Assembly (NCBI RefSeq): GCF_000445995.2
Contig: NC_022080.4
Coordinates: 1,240,001-1,304,000 of the forward strand
Direction of reading: 5' to 3'
DNA length: 64,000 bases
Origin: Geobacillus genomosp. 3
GTDB taxonomy: Bacteria > Bacillota > Bacilli > Bacillales > Anoxybacillaceae
A program made the translations under genes and the position numbers. Of this stretch, positions 1 through 9,030 are shown piece after piece (the stretch's first letter is position 1; each line of letters opens with the position of its first letter). The notes below the pieces were generated by a model, which worked only from the letters and a program-made list of their open reading frames with translations, was not told the DNA's origin and did not search any database.

Positions 1-348
1 CAAAAAGACAACCCAAACCAAAATAGACCAAAGAAACCATCCGGTCAGCACGATGACCACCCCAACCAATAATCGATAGTTTGCTGTTCGGCCACCCGCG
101 GCAGCGGGGCGGCTTAGACAAGTTTCGTCTATTATTATGTCGAAAAGCGCAAGGTTTGGCAAGCTTTGAGAGCGCCCAACGTTCTGTTACGGTGCGTAAC
201 GCAACTGTAACGCAACTGTAAAGATGCCTGTCCCGTCCTAGCGCGTCAACGGTTTTGAAACAAGCTGCCCGCCCGGCTGGAAATGAAAGACAGTGACGCG
301 CCTAGTTTTGCCTGCTAATCTAGTAAGCAAAGAGAAACAGGAAGAACG

Positions 349-1023
349 ATGGCGGCAAGGGGGATGATGGGCATGAGGAAAACAATTGCAGTACTGGCCA
401 TAGCTTGCAGCCTGGCGCTTGGTTCGCAATCGCTGCCGGCGGAAGCGGCGGGCTCCTATACATACTACCAAGTGAAAAAAGGCGATACGCTGTCGAAAAT
501 CGCCAAACAATATCATACAACGGTGGCTTCACTCAAATCGCTCAACGGTTTAAAAACGGATATGATCCGCATTGGCGCGAAATTGAAAGTGCCGGCGGCT
601 GCGAAGCGTCCTGCCTTGGCATCAGCCGGCAAAAAGGCGATTTCGCTCACCGCCGCCGATCGAAAGCTGCTTGCCCAGCTCGTGCAGGCGGAAACCGGTT
701 CAAGCGAGCCGTTTGCCGGCAAAGTGGAGGTCGCGCTTGTCATTTTGAACCGCGTCCACCATCCGGAGTTTCCGAACACGGTGCGTGGTGTCATTTACCA
801 AAAGATGAAGTCGGGCTATGCGTTTGTGCCGGTGAAAACGGGGAAATTGACGCGCATTCAGCCGACGAAACAAGATTACGCGGCGGTCGACAAAGCGGTC
901 GCTCTCTTCCCGGGCGACCGCCGCGGTTCCCTCTATTTTTACAATCCAAAGGTGACAAAAGACAAATGGATGCTGTCGCGTCCGGTGACGACCCGTATCG
1001 GGCATCACGTCTTTGCGAAGTGA
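349..1023 (+). CDS. LysM domain cell-wall hydrolase, SleB-like
   Basis: A 224-aa exported protein that probably cleaves peptidoglycan during sporulation, germination or wall turnover. A signal peptide (about residues 9-34, ending AEAAG) is followed by one LysM domain ([16 protein letters not shown] to KLKVP, about 40-82) that binds glycan, a short linker, and a Hydrolase_2/SleB-type domain (about 98-224) with [20 protein letters not shown] and FYNPK motifs. The second catalytic-domain half is intact, so the gene looks functional. An in-frame ATG at 373 sits behind a G-rich stretch and would start directly at the signal peptide (MRKTIAV); it is a good alternative start. A terminator follows at once. 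Family call is firm; the exact role is inference. Confidence 0.88.
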   Translation: MAARGMMGMRKTIAVLAIACSLALGSQSLPAEAAGSYTYYQVKKGDTLSKIAKQYHTTVASLKSLNGLKTDMIRIGAKLKVPAAAKRPALASAGKKAISLTAADRKLLAQLVQAETGSSEPFAGKVEVALVILNRVHHPEFPNTVRGVIYQKMKSGYAFVPVKTGKLTRIQPTKQDYAAVDKAVALFPGDRRGSLYFYNPKVTKDKWMLSRPVTTRIGHHVFAK

Positions 1024-1025
1024 AC

Positions 1026-1053
1026 GGGGTCGGGACAGACCCTGTTTCTTTTT
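1026..1053 (+). terminator. Rho-independent terminator after the LysM hydrolase
   Basis: GGGTC (1027-1031) pairs with GACCC (1038-1042) and a T-rich run follows. The stem is short. Confidence 0.55.
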
Positions 1054-1054
1054 T

Positions 1055-1312
1055 GCCGTATGGCGCCATAAGGCGATCGCCGCCGCCAAGCAGGGGAAAC
1101 TAGCCGAAGCGCGCCGGCTGTTGGAGCAGGCTGGGGCGGAACGGCAAGCCGCCCACGAGCTGCAAACGTCGCTGCTGCAGCAAGAAGCCGGCGGGCAGTC
1201 TACGGCTGTGACGCTGCTGATGGTGCACGCCCAAGACCATTTGATGACAGCGATTGCCGTCAAAGAGTTGGCAGCTGAATTCGTCGATTTGTATGAACAT
1301 ATTCATTCGTAA
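1055..1312 (+). pseudogene. PTS lactose/cellobiose-type EIIA, N-terminus missing
   Basis: From about 1068 the frame encodes [15 protein letters not shown], then [13 protein letters not shown], which is the helical body and active-site histidine region of the lactose/cellobiose EIIA family that passes phosphate from HPr to EIIB. Family members are about 100-105 aa with roughly 25 residues before this point. Here those residues are replaced by unrelated sequence running straight out of the upstream terminator. No EIIB or EIIC gene is adjacent. I read it as a 5'-truncated remnant. An ATG/GTG start at 1013 exists but would add residues unrelated to the family. The C-terminus is intact and a strong terminator follows. 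Confidence 0.7.
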
Positions 1313-1316
1313 AGGC

Positions 1317-1347
1317 CAACCCGCCCGTTTCACCCGGGCGGGTTTTG
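1317..1347 (+). terminator. Terminator after the EIIA fragment
   Basis: A strong hairpin: AACCCGCCCG pairs with CGGGCGGGTT across a short loop and is followed by TT. Confidence 0.75.
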
Positions 1348-1497
1348 GCAGCCAATGAGGTAACCATAATTTAATTATGTAAACACAATGGCATCAAAGC
1401 AGTTGCTCCAGCGTTTGCTGCCGGTTGAACGAAGCGGCGCTCCCCGCTCCTTCTTGGCAAACGGAACGGAGGACACGCCGCCCTTCAGCCGAGCGGT

Positions 1498-1644
1498 TTA
1501 CATATCATGGCTTGTGTTATGTTTTTGCCGCGTATGGTTGCGGTTTTTTACTTTTTTCGACCCGCTGAGCGGTTCGGGCTGCCCGGGGTTGTCGCCTTTC
1601 GGGGCATTTTTGCGCATATCTTTGCCGTCGTTTTTGTTCGTCAT
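1498..1644 (-). CDS. sspP: Small acid-soluble spore protein P
   Basis: A 48-aa, very hydrophilic protein beginning [17 protein letters not shown] and ending HNTSHDM. From memory it is almost residue-for-residue Bacillus subtilis SspP (CotL), a minor spore-core protein made under forespore control. A purine-rich AGGGGGG stretch lies upstream of the ATG on the minus strand. In B. subtilis sspO and sspP form one operon; here sspO lies about 630 bp further on the same strand and a plus-strand gene sits between them, so sspP needs its own promoter. Plus-strand frames over this stretch are antisense artefacts. Confidence 0.93.
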   Translation of the reverse strand: MTNKNDGKDMRKNAPKGDNPGQPEPLSGSKKVKNRNHTRQKHNTSHDM

Positions 1645-1772
1645 CGCCTTGTGTCCCCCCTTTGCCCCTTAGCATGCGGCATTCCGCTGTCGCTTATTCC
1701 GCGTATAATTTGCCGCCCGATTGAAACGATAAGTAGTGAACGACGGCTATGACCGCAAAGGAGGAACGAGCC

Positions 1773-2033
1773 ATGGTTTATCATAAAACGAAGCAAGACG
1801 CGTTTCAGGCAGCGCAAAAGGCGACGATGGAGGCAAAAGAGTGGCATGACCATCTCGTCCGCGATCAAGCCGATTACGGCTATCAGTTAGCCCATTTGCG
1901 GCAGGAAGTGAACGAAGCGTTTGCGCAAATTGAAAACGCGCTTGAAGTCGCCTCGGAAACACAGCGCGTGCAGCTCGAGAAATTCCGCAGCGACTTGCAG
2001 GCGATTGTGGATGACGTGAATCAACATGAGTAA
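1773..2033 (+). CDS. Small helical protein, possibly DUF2524/YtzC-like
   Basis: An 86-aa protein starting MVYHKTKQDAF. The ATG at 1773 has a GGAGG box eight bases upstream (AAAGGAGGAACGAGCC); an earlier in-frame ATG at 1749 has none. The chain is Gln/Glu/Ala-rich and predicted almost fully helical (about residues 5-80), resembling the small DUF2524 (YtzC) family of Bacillales in length and composition. Function is unknown. It lies between the two minus-strand spore protein genes sspP and sspO and has its own terminator. Family assignment is tentative; the gene itself is well supported. Confidence 0.75.
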   Translation: MVYHKTKQDAFQAAQKATMEAKEWHDHLVRDQADYGYQLAHLRQEVNEAFAQIENALEVASETQRVQLEKFRSDLQAIVDDVNQHE

Positions 2034-2064
2034 GGGAATGCCGGCGGCGGACATTCCCTTTTTG
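2032..2064 (+). terminator. Terminator overlapping the stop of the 86-aa gene
   Basis: AAGGGAATG (2032-2040) pairs with CATTCCCTT (2052-2060), followed by T residues. The stem starts within the TAA stop codon. It is symmetric enough to stop sspO transcripts from the other strand as well. Confidence 0.8.
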
Positions 2065-2276
2065 CTGTCAATTGGGCATGTGTGCGCTCAAGAACACCGT
2101 TTCCCAATGGTATGAACGAATCGCTGCCCAAGGCGGCCAATCCGCCCGGATGCTCGGGCATGGCGAATTGGCAGCCTGCCGCAGGGCGGGATCCCAGACG
2201 TTTTCCCGCTTCTCATAGCTAGAAGAGAGCGGGCAATGCGGTTATGGCAGGCCCGGGTGGCGAAACGGCCGCCAAG

Positions 2277-2426
2277 TCATTGATTCTTTTTTCGCTTTTT
2301 GTTGTTTTGCCGCTGCGCTTCGGTCAGCGGTTCATTGGAAAACTCTTCATTGTAGCCGGCGCCCATCCCTTGCGCTTTCGCGGCGTTCATGCCAGGGATG
2401 ACATGGTTCGCTTTTCGTTTGCCCAT
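2277..2426 (-). CDS. sspO: Small acid-soluble spore protein O
   Basis: A 49-aa basic, hydrophilic protein beginning [20 protein letters not shown] and ending [10 protein letters not shown]. It matches the known SspO (CotK) family of minor spore-core proteins, including the KRKANH start and GAGYNEEF centre. A perfect GGAGGTGAA box lies ahead of the ATG on the minus strand. It is divergent from acnA, the same neighbourhood as in B. subtilis, where sspO/sspP lie next to citB. Expression is expected in the forespore; no sigma-G box was proven here. Confidence 0.93.
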   Translation of the reverse strand: MGKRKANHVIPGMNAAKAQGMGAGYNEEFSNEPLTEAQRQNNKKRKKNQ

Positions 2427-2660
2427 TCCTTTTCACCTCCGCTTCTAGTTTGCGACGAAACAGCCGCCTTATTCTTTCCTTGCCGCCGCGAGGAAATAAA
2501 ATGGCGAAACGATGGAAATCATTATTTACAACTTGTCCTGTTATATAATAAGATAAAAACGGGCCGAACTTTATGGGGATTGGGAGAATTCGTGCTATTT
2601 TTTCGACTTTCGCACGGAAAAATAGTATAGTATTATTGTGAAGTGAAGGGGGTTATACAT

Positions 2661-5381
2661 ATGGCGAAACAAGATGTGTTCAACGCCCGCTCTTCATTCG
2701 AAGTCAACGGTAAAAAATACAATTATTACCGTTTGCAAGCGCTTGAAGAGGCGGGAATCGGCCAGGTAAGCCGCCTGCCGTACTCGATTAAAGTATTGCT
2801 CGAATCGGTGCTCCGCCAAGTCGACGGCCGCGTCATTACGAAAGAGCATGTCGAAAACTTGGCCAAATGGGGAACGCCGGACATGAAAGACATCGATGTG
2901 CCGTTTAAGCCGTCGCGCGTCATTTTGCAAGACTTCACCGGCGTGCCGGCCGTCGTCGATTTGGCTTCGATGCGCAAGGCGATGGCGGATTTGGGTGGCG
3001 ATCCGTACGAAATCAACCCGGAAATCCCGGTCGATCTCGTCATCGACCACTCAGTGCAAGTTGACCGCTACGGATCGGACGATGCGCTTGAGTACAACAT
3101 GAACTTGGAATTCTCCCGCAACGCTGAACGGTACAAGTTTTTGAAATGGGCGCAAAAAGCGTTCGACAACTACCGCGCTGTTCCGCCGGCGACCGGGATC
3201 GTCCACCAAGTAAACTTGGAGTATTTGGCAAGCGTCGTTCATGCAGTTGAAGGGGAAAACAACGAGTACGAAGCGTTCCCGGATACGCTTGTTGGGACGG
3301 ACTCGCATACGACGATGATCAACGGTCTTGGCGTCCTCGGCTGGGGCGTCGGCGGCATTGAAGCGGAAGCGGGCATGCTCGGCCAACCGTCGTATTTCCC
3401 GGTGCCGGAAGTCATTGGCGTCCGCTTGACCGGCAAGCTTCCAGACGGTTCGACGGCTACCGACTTGGCTTTGAAAGTGACGCAAGTGCTGCGGAAAAAA
3501 GGCGTCGTCGGCAAATTCGTCGAATTTTTCGGCCCGGGGGTCGCGACGCTGCCGCTGGCTGACCGGGCGACAATCGCCAACATGGCGCCGGAATACGGAG
3601 CGACGTGCGGCTTCTTCCCGGTTGACGCCGAAGCGCTTGACTACTTGCGCCTAACCGGCCGCGACGAACATCATATTCAAGTCGTTGAGGCGTATTGCAA
3701 AGCGAACGGTTTGTTCTACACGCCGGATGCGCCAGAGCCGACGTTTACGGACGTCGTTGAAATCAACTTGTCGGAAATCGAAACGAACTTGTCCGGTCCG
3801 AAACGGCCGCAAGACTTGATTCCGCTTTCGAAAATGAAGCAATCGTTCCGCGATGCGGTGAAAGCGCCGCAAGGCAACCAAGGCTTCGGATTGACGGAAG
3901 CGGACTTGGAGCGGGAAATTACGGTTACGCTCAACGGTGAACAAGTGAAAATGAAAACGGGCGCCGTCGTGATCGCGGCCATTACGAGCTGTACCAATAC
4001 ATCCAACCCGTACGTTCTCGTCGCCGCTGGCTTAGTGGCGAAAAAAGCGGTGGAAAAAGGCTTGCAAGTGCCGAAGTACGTAAAAACGTCGCTCGCTCCG
4101 GGTTCGAAAGTCGTCACCGGCTACTTGCGCGACTCGGGCTTGCTTCCGTATCTTCAGCAGCTCGGCTTCAACATCGTCGGCTACGGTTGTACGACGTGCA
4201 TCGGCAACTCGGGTCCGCTCGCGCCGGAGCTTGAAAAGGCGCTCGCCGAAAGCGACTTGCTTGTGACAAGCGTCCTGTCCGGCAACCGGAACTTTGAAGG
4301 CCGCATCCATCCGCTTGTCAAAGGCAACTATTTGGCCTCGCCGCCGCTCGTCGTTGCCTATGCGCTCGCCGGCACGGTCGATATCGACTTGCTCAACGAG
4401 CCGATCGGCAAAGGCAAAGACGGTCATGACGTCTATTTCCGCGACATTTGGCCGTCGATGGAAGAAGTGAAAGACGTCGTCAAACGGGCGGTCGATCCGG
4501 AGTTGTTCCGCAAAGAATATGAGCGCGTGTTCGACGGCAATCCGCGTTGGAACGCGATCGAAACGACAGACGAGCCGCTTTATCAATGGGATGAAAACTC
4601 GACATACATCCAAAACCCGCCGTTCTTTGAAGGCTTGTCGCCGGATGTGCGCAAAGTCGAACCGCTCACCGGCTTGCGCGTCGTCGGCAAATTTGGCGAC
4701 TCGGTGACGACCGACCACATCTCGCCGGCAGGGTCAATCGGCAAAAACACGCCGGCAGGTCAATATTTGATTTCGAAAGGCGTCGAGCCGAAAGATTTCA
4801 ACTCGTACGGTTCGCGGCGCGGCAACCACGAAGTGATGATGCGCGGAACATTCGCGAACATCCGCATCCGCAACCAAATCGCGCCGGGCACGGAAGGCGG
4901 CTATACGACGTACTGGCCGACCGGCGAAGTGATGTCGATTTACGATGCGTGCATGAAATACAAACAAGACGGCACCGGGCTTGTCGTTGTCGCCGGCAAA
5001 GACTACGGCATGGGCAGCTCGCGCGACTGGGCGGCGAAAGGGACGTTCTTGCTCGGCATCAAAACGGTCATCGCCGAAAGCTTTGAGCGCATCCACCGCT
5101 CGAACCTCGTCCTGATGGGCGTCTTGCCGCTGCAGTTCAAAGAAGGCGAAAACGCCGAAACGCTCGGTTTGACCGGCAAAGAAGTGTTCGAAGTCCACAT
5201 TGATGAAAACGTCAAACCGCGCGACCTTGTCAAAGTGACAGCGACGAACGCGGAAACGGGCGAGACAAAAGAATTTGAAGCCATTGTCCGCTTTGACAGT
5301 GAAGTGGAAATTGACTATTATCGCCATGGCGGCATTTTGCAAATGGTGCTGCGCGAAAAATTGGCGAAAGTGAAACAATAA
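2661..5381 (+). CDS. acnA: Aconitate hydratase A
   Basis: A 906-aa aconitase of the TCA cycle, converting citrate to isocitrate through cis-aconitate with a 4Fe-4S cluster. Cluster cysteines are visible: the SCTNTSNP motif and [13 protein letters not shown]. The [15 protein letters not shown] swivel and [11 protein letters not shown] substrate-binding motifs near the C-terminus are intact. Length is normal for the bacterial AcnA/CitB group (about 900 aa). The ATG at 2661 follows AAGGGGG at good spacing; a GTG at 2643 would overlap the ribosome binding site. In Bacillus this protein also binds RNA when iron is low. Upstream, AT-rich sequence around 2530-2640 is the likely promoter region. A strong terminator shared with sspL follows. 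Confidence 0.97.
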   Translation: MAKQDVFNARSSFEVNGKKYNYYRLQALEEAGIGQVSRLPYSIKVLLESVLRQVDGRVITKEHVENLAKWGTPDMKDIDVPFKPSRVILQDFTGVPAVVDLASMRKAMADLGGDPYEINPEIPVDLVIDHSVQVDRYGSDDALEYNMNLEFSRNAERYKFLKWAQKAFDNYRAVPPATGIVHQVNLEYLASVVHAVEGENNEYEAFPDTLVGTDSHTTMINGLGVLGWGVGGIEAEAGMLGQPSYFPVPEVIGVRLTGKLPDGSTATDLALKVTQVLRKKGVVGKFVEFFGPGVATLPLADRATIANMAPEYGATCGFFPVDAEALDYLRLTGRDEHHIQVVEAYCKANGLFYTPDAPEPTFTDVVEINLSEIETNLSGPKRPQDLIPLSKMKQSFRDAVKAPQGNQGFGLTEADLEREITVTLNGEQVKMKTGAVVIAAITSCTNTSNPYVLVAAGLVAKKAVEKGLQVPKYVKTSLAPGSKVVTGYLRDSGLLPYLQQLGFNIVGYGCTTCIGNSGPLAPELEKALAESDLLVTSVLSGNRNFEGRIHPLVKGNYLASPPLVVAYALAGTVDIDLLNEPIGKGKDGHDVYFRDIWPSMEEVKDVVKRAVDPELFRKEYERVFDGNPRWNAIETTDEPLYQWDENSTYIQNPPFFEGLSPDVRKVEPLTGLRVVGKFGDSVTTDHISPAGSIGKNTPAGQYLISKGVEPKDFNSYGSRRGNHEVMMRGTFANIRIRNQIAPGTEGGYTTYWPTGEVMSIYDACMKYKQDGTGLVVVAGKDYGMGSSRDWAAKGTFLLGIKTVIAESFERIHRSNLVLMGVLPLQFKEGENAETLGLTGKEVFEVHIDENVKPRDLVKVTATNAETGETKEFEAIVRFDSEVEIDYYRHGGILQMVLREKLAKVKQ

Positions 5382-5387
5382 TCACAA

Positions 5388-5424
5388 AAAGCAGGCTTCC
5401 CGATGCGGAAGCCTGCTTTATTTT
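5388..5424. terminator. Bidirectional terminator between acnA and sspL
   Basis: AAAGCAGGCTTCC (5388-5400) pairs perfectly with GGAAGCCTGCTTT (5407-5419) around a 6-nt loop, with T or A runs on both sides. It overlaps the sspL stop codon, so the two convergent genes share it. Confidence 0.9.
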
Positions 5425-5558
5425 GTGTTCAGCTTTTTAGCGGCGTTCTCGAGCTTGCTTTTCGGATCCGGGGTGAGCGTCCCGTCTTGGCCAAAGCCTT
5501 GCGGATTGACGCCCGGGGCTTTCGTGCCGCGGTTGCGGCCGCCGTTTTTCGCCATCAT
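5418..5558 (-). CDS. sspL: Small acid-soluble spore protein L
   Basis: A 46-aa hydrophilic protein, convergent with acnA. The core GVNPQGFGQDGTLTPDPKSK and ending AAKKLNTK line up with B. subtilis SspL (GVTPQG, then DPKTELE, then AKKSNTK), a minor spore-core protein. Two ATG codons stand side by side (5558 and 5555); the GGAGGTGA box suits either. In B. subtilis sspL lies near ypdQ/ypeP/ypeQ; an RNase H-like gene and a zinc-finger gene of that type occur about 2 kb further here, so part of that neighbourhood is kept. Too short for most gene callers. Confidence 0.85.
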   Translation of the reverse strand: MMAKNGGRNRGTKAPGVNPQGFGQDGTLTPDPKSKLENAAKKLNTK

Positions 5559-5636
5559 TTTCACCTCCACTCGGATAGTATGGCCGATCGGGGTGAAAAT
5601 ATAAGCAAAGCACGGCCGGCAAAGGAGAGAAGAACG

Positions 5637-6107
5637 ATGAACAAAGGATTAAAAACGGCGCTTGCAACGATCGCACTGGCGCAATTTTTAAAAATTCCGA
5701 TCAAGCAGGCTGAAACAGGCCGCTGGGATTGGCGATTGTTTTTCGAAACAGGGGGAATGCCAAGCTCTCACTCCGCCGGCGTTTCGTCGTTGGCGACGTT
5801 TATCGCCTTGGAGCGGGGGATGAAGACGGTTGATTTTGCCTTGGCGGCGTTATTTGGATTGATCGTCATGTACGATGCGCAAGGAGTGCGGCGGCAGGCG
5901 GGCGAACTCGCCCTCCGTCTGAATGAACTGGCCGAGGAGGTAAAAAAACTGGAAGACGATCCGGAACAAGACGTGTACAAAAAACGGCAGCAACAGCTTC
6001 GGACCCGTCTTGGGCATCAGCCGATTGAAGTCATCGGCGGAGCGCTCCTTGGGATCGCGACTGGCGCATTTTCGCATTGGCTTTGCCGCCGCAGGCGAGC
6101 GCTTTAA
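5637..6107 (+). CDS. Divergent PAP2 family membrane protein, YuiD-like
   Basis: A 156-aa protein of the DUF212/YuiD family, distantly related to PAP2 phosphatases. It has GGMPSSHSAGVSSLATFIAL near residues 39-58 and D-A-Q-GVRRQAG (about 79-90), the conserved acid-phosphatase-like motifs, with two to three membrane segments and a charged helical middle (ELAEEVKKLEDDP). The ATG at 5637 follows AAAGGAG; in-frame sequence upstream overlaps sspL and is not coding. Substrate is unknown. Ends with a hydrophobic segment and an Arg-rich tail (CRRRRAL). Confidence 0.85.
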   Translation: MNKGLKTALATIALAQFLKIPIKQAETGRWDWRLFFETGGMPSSHSAGVSSLATFIALERGMKTVDFALAALFGLIVMYDAQGVRRQAGELALRLNELAEEVKKLEDDPEQDVYKKRQQQLRTRLGHQPIEVIGGALLGIATGAFSHWLCRRRRAL

Positions 6108-6167
6108 GCCGCGAAGCGGATGCGGCGTCTACAGCATAAGCATGGAGGCAAATGCCTGAAGCCAAGA

Positions 6168-6204
6168 ACAAAGCTGTCCCGCTTTTTAGGCCGGACAGCT
6201 TCTG
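6168..6204 (-). terminator. Terminator of the DMT transporter gene
   Basis: AAGCTGTCC (6171-6179) pairs with GGACAGCTT (6193-6201); on the minus strand it is followed by TTTGTTCTT. Confidence 0.65.
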
Positions 6205-6210
6205 CCGCCG

Positions 6211-7137
6211 CTATGAGAAGATGTTCCGTTTTTCCCGCCACCGTTTTCTCCATAAGCGAGTGCTTGGAAGTTCAGCGAGGATCATACCGGCCAAAATCGC
6301 GATGCCGCCGAGCCAGGCGGACGGCGACAACCGCTCACCGGCCCACAGATAAGCAGTCAAAGCGGCGAACACCGGTTCCATTGCGAAAATGAGCGCGACG
6401 CGGGTGGGGGTTGTATATTTTTGCACCGCCGTCTGAATTAAAAAGGCGGCGGTCGTCGCCAGCAGCGAAGTGACCATGAGCGCTCCCCATACTTGTGGGC
6501 GGCGGAGCACCGCCGCATTCCACATATTGGACGCCTCTTCAAGCCAAAGGGCAAAGAAAAAACAGAGTGCAGCGACGGTAAAAATTTGCACCATCGTCAG
6601 CAGCATGGTTGAATAACGCGACGAATATCGACCTGTGACGATAATGTGCATGGCAAATGAAATGGCACAAAAAAAGACGAATACGTCACCGCGGTTGAAT
6701 GACAGCTCCGCTCCGCCCGTCAGCCAATACAAGCCGAAGGCGGCCAGTACCGCTCCGACGGCTGCGTTCGCGGTCGGTTTTTGCTTGGCAATGAAAACGG
6801 AAAAGAGCGGTACGAGCACGACGCTCAGCCCGGTAATAAAGCCTGCTTTCGACGAAGTTGTATACAAAAGCCCGACCGTTTGGAACGCATAGCCGCAAAA
6901 CAGCCAAAGCCCCATCCATGCCCCGGCGCCGACGACCCGCCACGATAACTGGCCGAGCAGCGGACGGGAAGCGATGGCGATCCATGCAAAAAGTAACAAG
7001 CCGGCCAAACTGAAGCGGACGGCGTTAAACGCCAGCGGCTCCAAAAACGAGATTGCGTTTTGGACGACGACAAACGTCGCCCCCCAGACGAACGCCACCG
7101 CCAGCAAGCTAAGGTCAGCAACGGTTTGCTGCTTCAA
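6211..7137 (-). CDS. DMT superfamily transporter, EamA type
   Basis: A 308-aa polytopic membrane protein with about ten hydrophobic segments in two EamA repeats. Recognisable motifs are LAVAFVWGATFVVVQ at the start, SSKAGFITGL after TM4, and RVALIFAMEPVFAAL in the second repeat, all typical of drug/metabolite exporters related to YdcZ/YcxC/RhaT-like carriers. The substrate cannot be read from sequence. The start is TTG at 7137, seven bases after CAAGGAGG; no ATG is better placed. It stands alone, convergent with the YuiD-like gene. Confidence 0.85.
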   Translation of the reverse strand: MKQQTVADLSLLAVAFVWGATFVVVQNAISFLEPLAFNAVRFSLAGLLLFAWIAIASRPLLGQLSWRVVGAGAWMGLWLFCGYAFQTVGLLYTTSSKAGFITGLSVVLVPLFSVFIAKQKPTANAAVGAVLAAFGLYWLTGGAELSFNRGDVFVFFCAISFAMHIIVTGRYSSRYSTMLLTMVQIFTVAALCFFFALWLEEASNMWNAAVLRRPQVWGALMVTSLLATTAAFLIQTAVQKYTTPTRVALIFAMEPVFAALTAYLWAGERLSPSAWLGGIAILAGMILAELPSTRLWRKRWREKRNIFS

Positions 7138-7369
7138 TTCGATTCCTCCTTGTCGGTCTTTTCCACCCGTTGATCGGCTGCTAGCCGCTAGTGTACCATA
7201 AACGCAGCGAAAGAAACACACTTTTTTGAAAAAAAAAAGACCGGCTCCTGCGACAAAACGGGTTGATATGGGAGTCTGTCGTGCATAATAATTAAATAAT
7301 GAACAAGGCCGAAAATATGATAAAATAAAAACCAGCCTCGATCATCGCGATGCGGAAGGGTGACAACGT

Positions 7370-8035
7370 TTGGATGTGCAAATCCGTTGGACATATATAA
7401 CACCGAAAAAGCAAGAAGCCGTTCTCGTGTCGGATTGGACCGATGCCAAAGAGGCGCTTATGTTGGCGGACGATTTTGAAAAAACCGGACGGACGAAGGC
7501 GCTTGAGATCATCGACCGGGGCGGAACCTCTTGGTCAAAAAAAGAACTGCAAAAGCTGCTCAAAGAAATCGAAAGCGAGCCGCATGACGTCGTTGCGTAT
7601 TTTGACGGCGGGTTTGATCATGAAACAGCCCAGGGCGGCGCCGGCGCGGTTGTGTACTATAAGCAAAACGACCACCGCTACCGGTTGCGTGCCAACCGCC
7701 GGCTCGGTGGGATCAAATCGAACAACGAAGCCGAGTATGCGGCGTTTTGGTTTGTGATGCAGCTGCTTGAGGAGCTTGGCGTCCGCCATTTGCCGGTGAC
7801 GTTTCGCGGCGACTCCCATGTTGTCTTAAAGCAGCTGTCAGGCGACTGGCCGTGTTTTGAGGACGACTATAATGCCTGGCTTGACCGCATTGAGGAGAAA
7901 ATGCGCGCGCTCGGCATCCAGCCGGTGTACGAACCCGTTTCGCGCAAACAAAACAAGGAGGCTGATTCGCTCGCGCGCCAGGCGCTCGACGGACAGCTGA
8001 TCACGGGCCAAACGGAATTGACGGAGAAAGGGTAA
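7370..8035 (+). CDS. Ribonuclease H-like protein with N-terminal extension
   Basis: A 221-aa protein. Residues 1-70 form a charged helical N-terminal part; residues 74-205 form an RNase HI fold. Catalytic acids are visible: AYFDGG (first Asp), NNEAEYAA (Glu), FRGDSHVV (second Asp) and EADSLAR (last Asp). Such proteins cut the RNA strand of RNA-DNA hybrids, though many Bacillus copies are not essential. It resembles B. subtilis YpeP. The start is TTG at 7370 behind GGAAGGGTG. It ends 6 bp before the next gene, so the two form an operon. Confidence 0.85.
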   Translation: MDVQIRWTYITPKKQEAVLVSDWTDAKEALMLADDFEKTGRTKALEIIDRGGTSWSKKELQKLLKEIESEPHDVVAYFDGGFDHETAQGGAGAVVYYKQNDHRYRLRANRRLGGIKSNNEAEYAAFWFVMQLLEELGVRHLPVTFRGDSHVVLKQLSGDWPCFEDDYNAWLDRIEEKMRALGIQPVYEPVSRKQNKEADSLARQALDGQLITGQTELTEKG

Positions 8036-8041
8036 GGCTGT

Positions 8042-8257
8042 ATGGAAAAGAAGCGAAATCGACGCAAAGAAATATTGGAACAAATCGCTCAGCTGGAAGA
8101 AACGTACTGCGACGGCTGCTTTTTAAAAAGCACCTTCCGGAAAGAGTACGGCAAAACGTACGCCCAGTCGTTTTGCATCCAGCAATGCACGGTCGGGGAA
8201 CAAATGCGGCAGTACGGGGAGATGCTGCTTTCCGCACCGCCGCGTCCGCGCCAATAG
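8042..8257 (+). CDS. Small zinc-finger protein, YpeQ-like
   Basis: A 71-aa protein with a likely zinc site: YCDGC (Cys-X2-Cys) and FCIQQC (Cys-X3-Cys) spaced 20 residues apart, in a charged helical background. It matches the small zinc-finger proteins found next to YpeP-like RNase H genes in Bacillales. Function is unknown; coupling to the upstream RNase H-like gene suggests a nucleic-acid role, which is inference. Confidence 0.75.
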   Translation: MEKKRNRRKEILEQIAQLEETYCDGCFLKSTFRKEYGKTYAQSFCIQQCTVGEQMRQYGEMLLSAPPRPRQ

Positions 8258-8268
8258 CGGCGGGCTGG

Positions 8269-8288
8269 AAACCGCGGGGCGGTTTTTC
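8269..8288 (+). terminator. Short terminator after the zinc-finger gene
   Basis: AACCGC (8270-8275) pairs with GCGGTT (8279-8284), followed by TTT. Short loop and stem. Confidence 0.5.
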
Positions 8289-8391
8289 AGCGCAAAGTCA
8301 GTCTCCTTAGCACGATGCCGGACGACGGTGAAAGGCCGACTACATCCGATCGAAGGGGAGAGCGATCCAAGCGGGCGGATGATAGGCACAG

Positions 8392-8419
8392 CAAAAAGAG
8401 CTTCGCATGGCGAAGCTCT
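8392..8419 (-). terminator. Terminator of the DUF2564 gene
   Basis: AGAGCTTCG (8397-8405) pairs perfectly with CGAAGCTCT (8411-8419); the minus-strand transcript then enters TTTTT. Confidence 0.8.
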
Positions 8420-8428
8420 GTCCCCGGG

Positions 8429-8698
8429 TTATTGTTGCGCCTCGCGAAGCTGGTGCTCGGCGCGGGTCAGTTTTTGCTCGCACTGGGCAAAAAAGTCATC
8501 GTCCACCCCGGTCGCTGCCTGCCGGGCGCGGTTGAGTTGGCGGCGGGCGTTTTCGACCGCTCGTTCCGCATGGTCAAGCATTTCCGGATCGAGCTGCATC
8601 GTCGCCTGACCAACCATTTTTTCTGCCGTCTCGACAAACATTTCCACTTGCTTCAAGTCGTTGTATCCCGTATGTACGTCGGCATCGCGTTTGGCCAT
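8429..8698 (-). CDS. DUF2564 family protein
   Basis: An 89-aa soluble helical protein, MAKRDADVHTGYNDLKQVEM, with the HTGYNDLKQVEMFVETA start and LDHAERAVENARRQL core typical of DUF2564, a family restricted to Bacillaceae and often annotated near spore or stress genes. Function is unknown. A GGAGGTGTTT ribosome binding site lies 6-7 bases before the ATG. It follows the cold-shock gene on the same strand but a terminator separates them, so it is probably transcribed alone. Confidence 0.8.
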   Translation of the reverse strand: MAKRDADVHTGYNDLKQVEMFVETAEKMVGQATMQLDPEMLDHAERAVENARRQLNRARQAATGVDDDFFAQCEQKLTRAEHQLREAQQ

Positions 8699-8757
8699 AT
8701 AAACACCTCCTTTTTGTTATTGTTTGCCGTCTGGCGGGAACTATGCAAAACGAACAT

Positions 8758-8794
8758 GAAAAAGGCATCCGTGCTTGTGCAGGATGCCTTTTGT
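8758..8794 (-). terminator. Terminator of the cold-shock gene
   Basis: AAAGGCATCC (8761-8770) pairs with GGATGCCTTT (8782-8791), flanked by A and T runs on both sides. Confidence 0.85.
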
Positions 8795-8829
8795 TCCGCT
8801 GCCGTTCTTTCGTCTATGTCAACGAAGCT

Positions 8830-9030
8830 TTATAATTTGACAACGTTCGCTGCTTGCGGTCCGCGGTTTCCTTGTACGATTTCAAACGAAACTTCTTGGC
8901 CTTCTTCTAACGTTTTGAACCCTTCACCTTGGATTGCCGTGAAGTGAACGAATACGTCCGAACCGCCTTCCACTTCGATAAAACCGTAACCTTTTTCGTT
9001 GTTAAACCATTTTACTTTACCACGTTGCAT
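8830..9030 (-). CDS. Cold-shock protein, CspB/CspD type
   Basis: A 66-aa single cold-shock domain that binds single-stranded RNA and DNA and keeps mRNA unfolded. RNP1 (KGYGFIEV, residues 13-20) and RNP2 (VFVHFTAI, 26-33) are intact and the length is standard. AGGAGGAATT precedes the ATG. The leader is long (the next gene is over 300 bp away) and contains a GTTAGCC/GGCTAA hairpin near 9055-9072, as expected of csp mRNAs whose untranslated leader controls stability and translation. Which paralogue it is cannot be decided. Confidence 0.95.
   Translation of the reverse strand: MQRGKVKWFNNEKGYGFIEVEGGSDVFVHFTAIQGEGFKTLEEGQEVSFEIVQGNRGPQAANVVKL

Noticed and set aside
1388..1752. Plus-strand frames before the 86-aa gene
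   Set aside because: They are antisense to sspP and lack ribosome binding sites.
2244..2630. Plus-strand 128-codon frame upstream of acnA
   Set aside because: It is antisense to sspO, which has a perfect family match and ribosome binding site.
5403..5636. N-terminal extension of the YuiD-like protein
   Set aside because: The stretch is antisense to sspL and the true ATG at 5637 has AAAGGAG.
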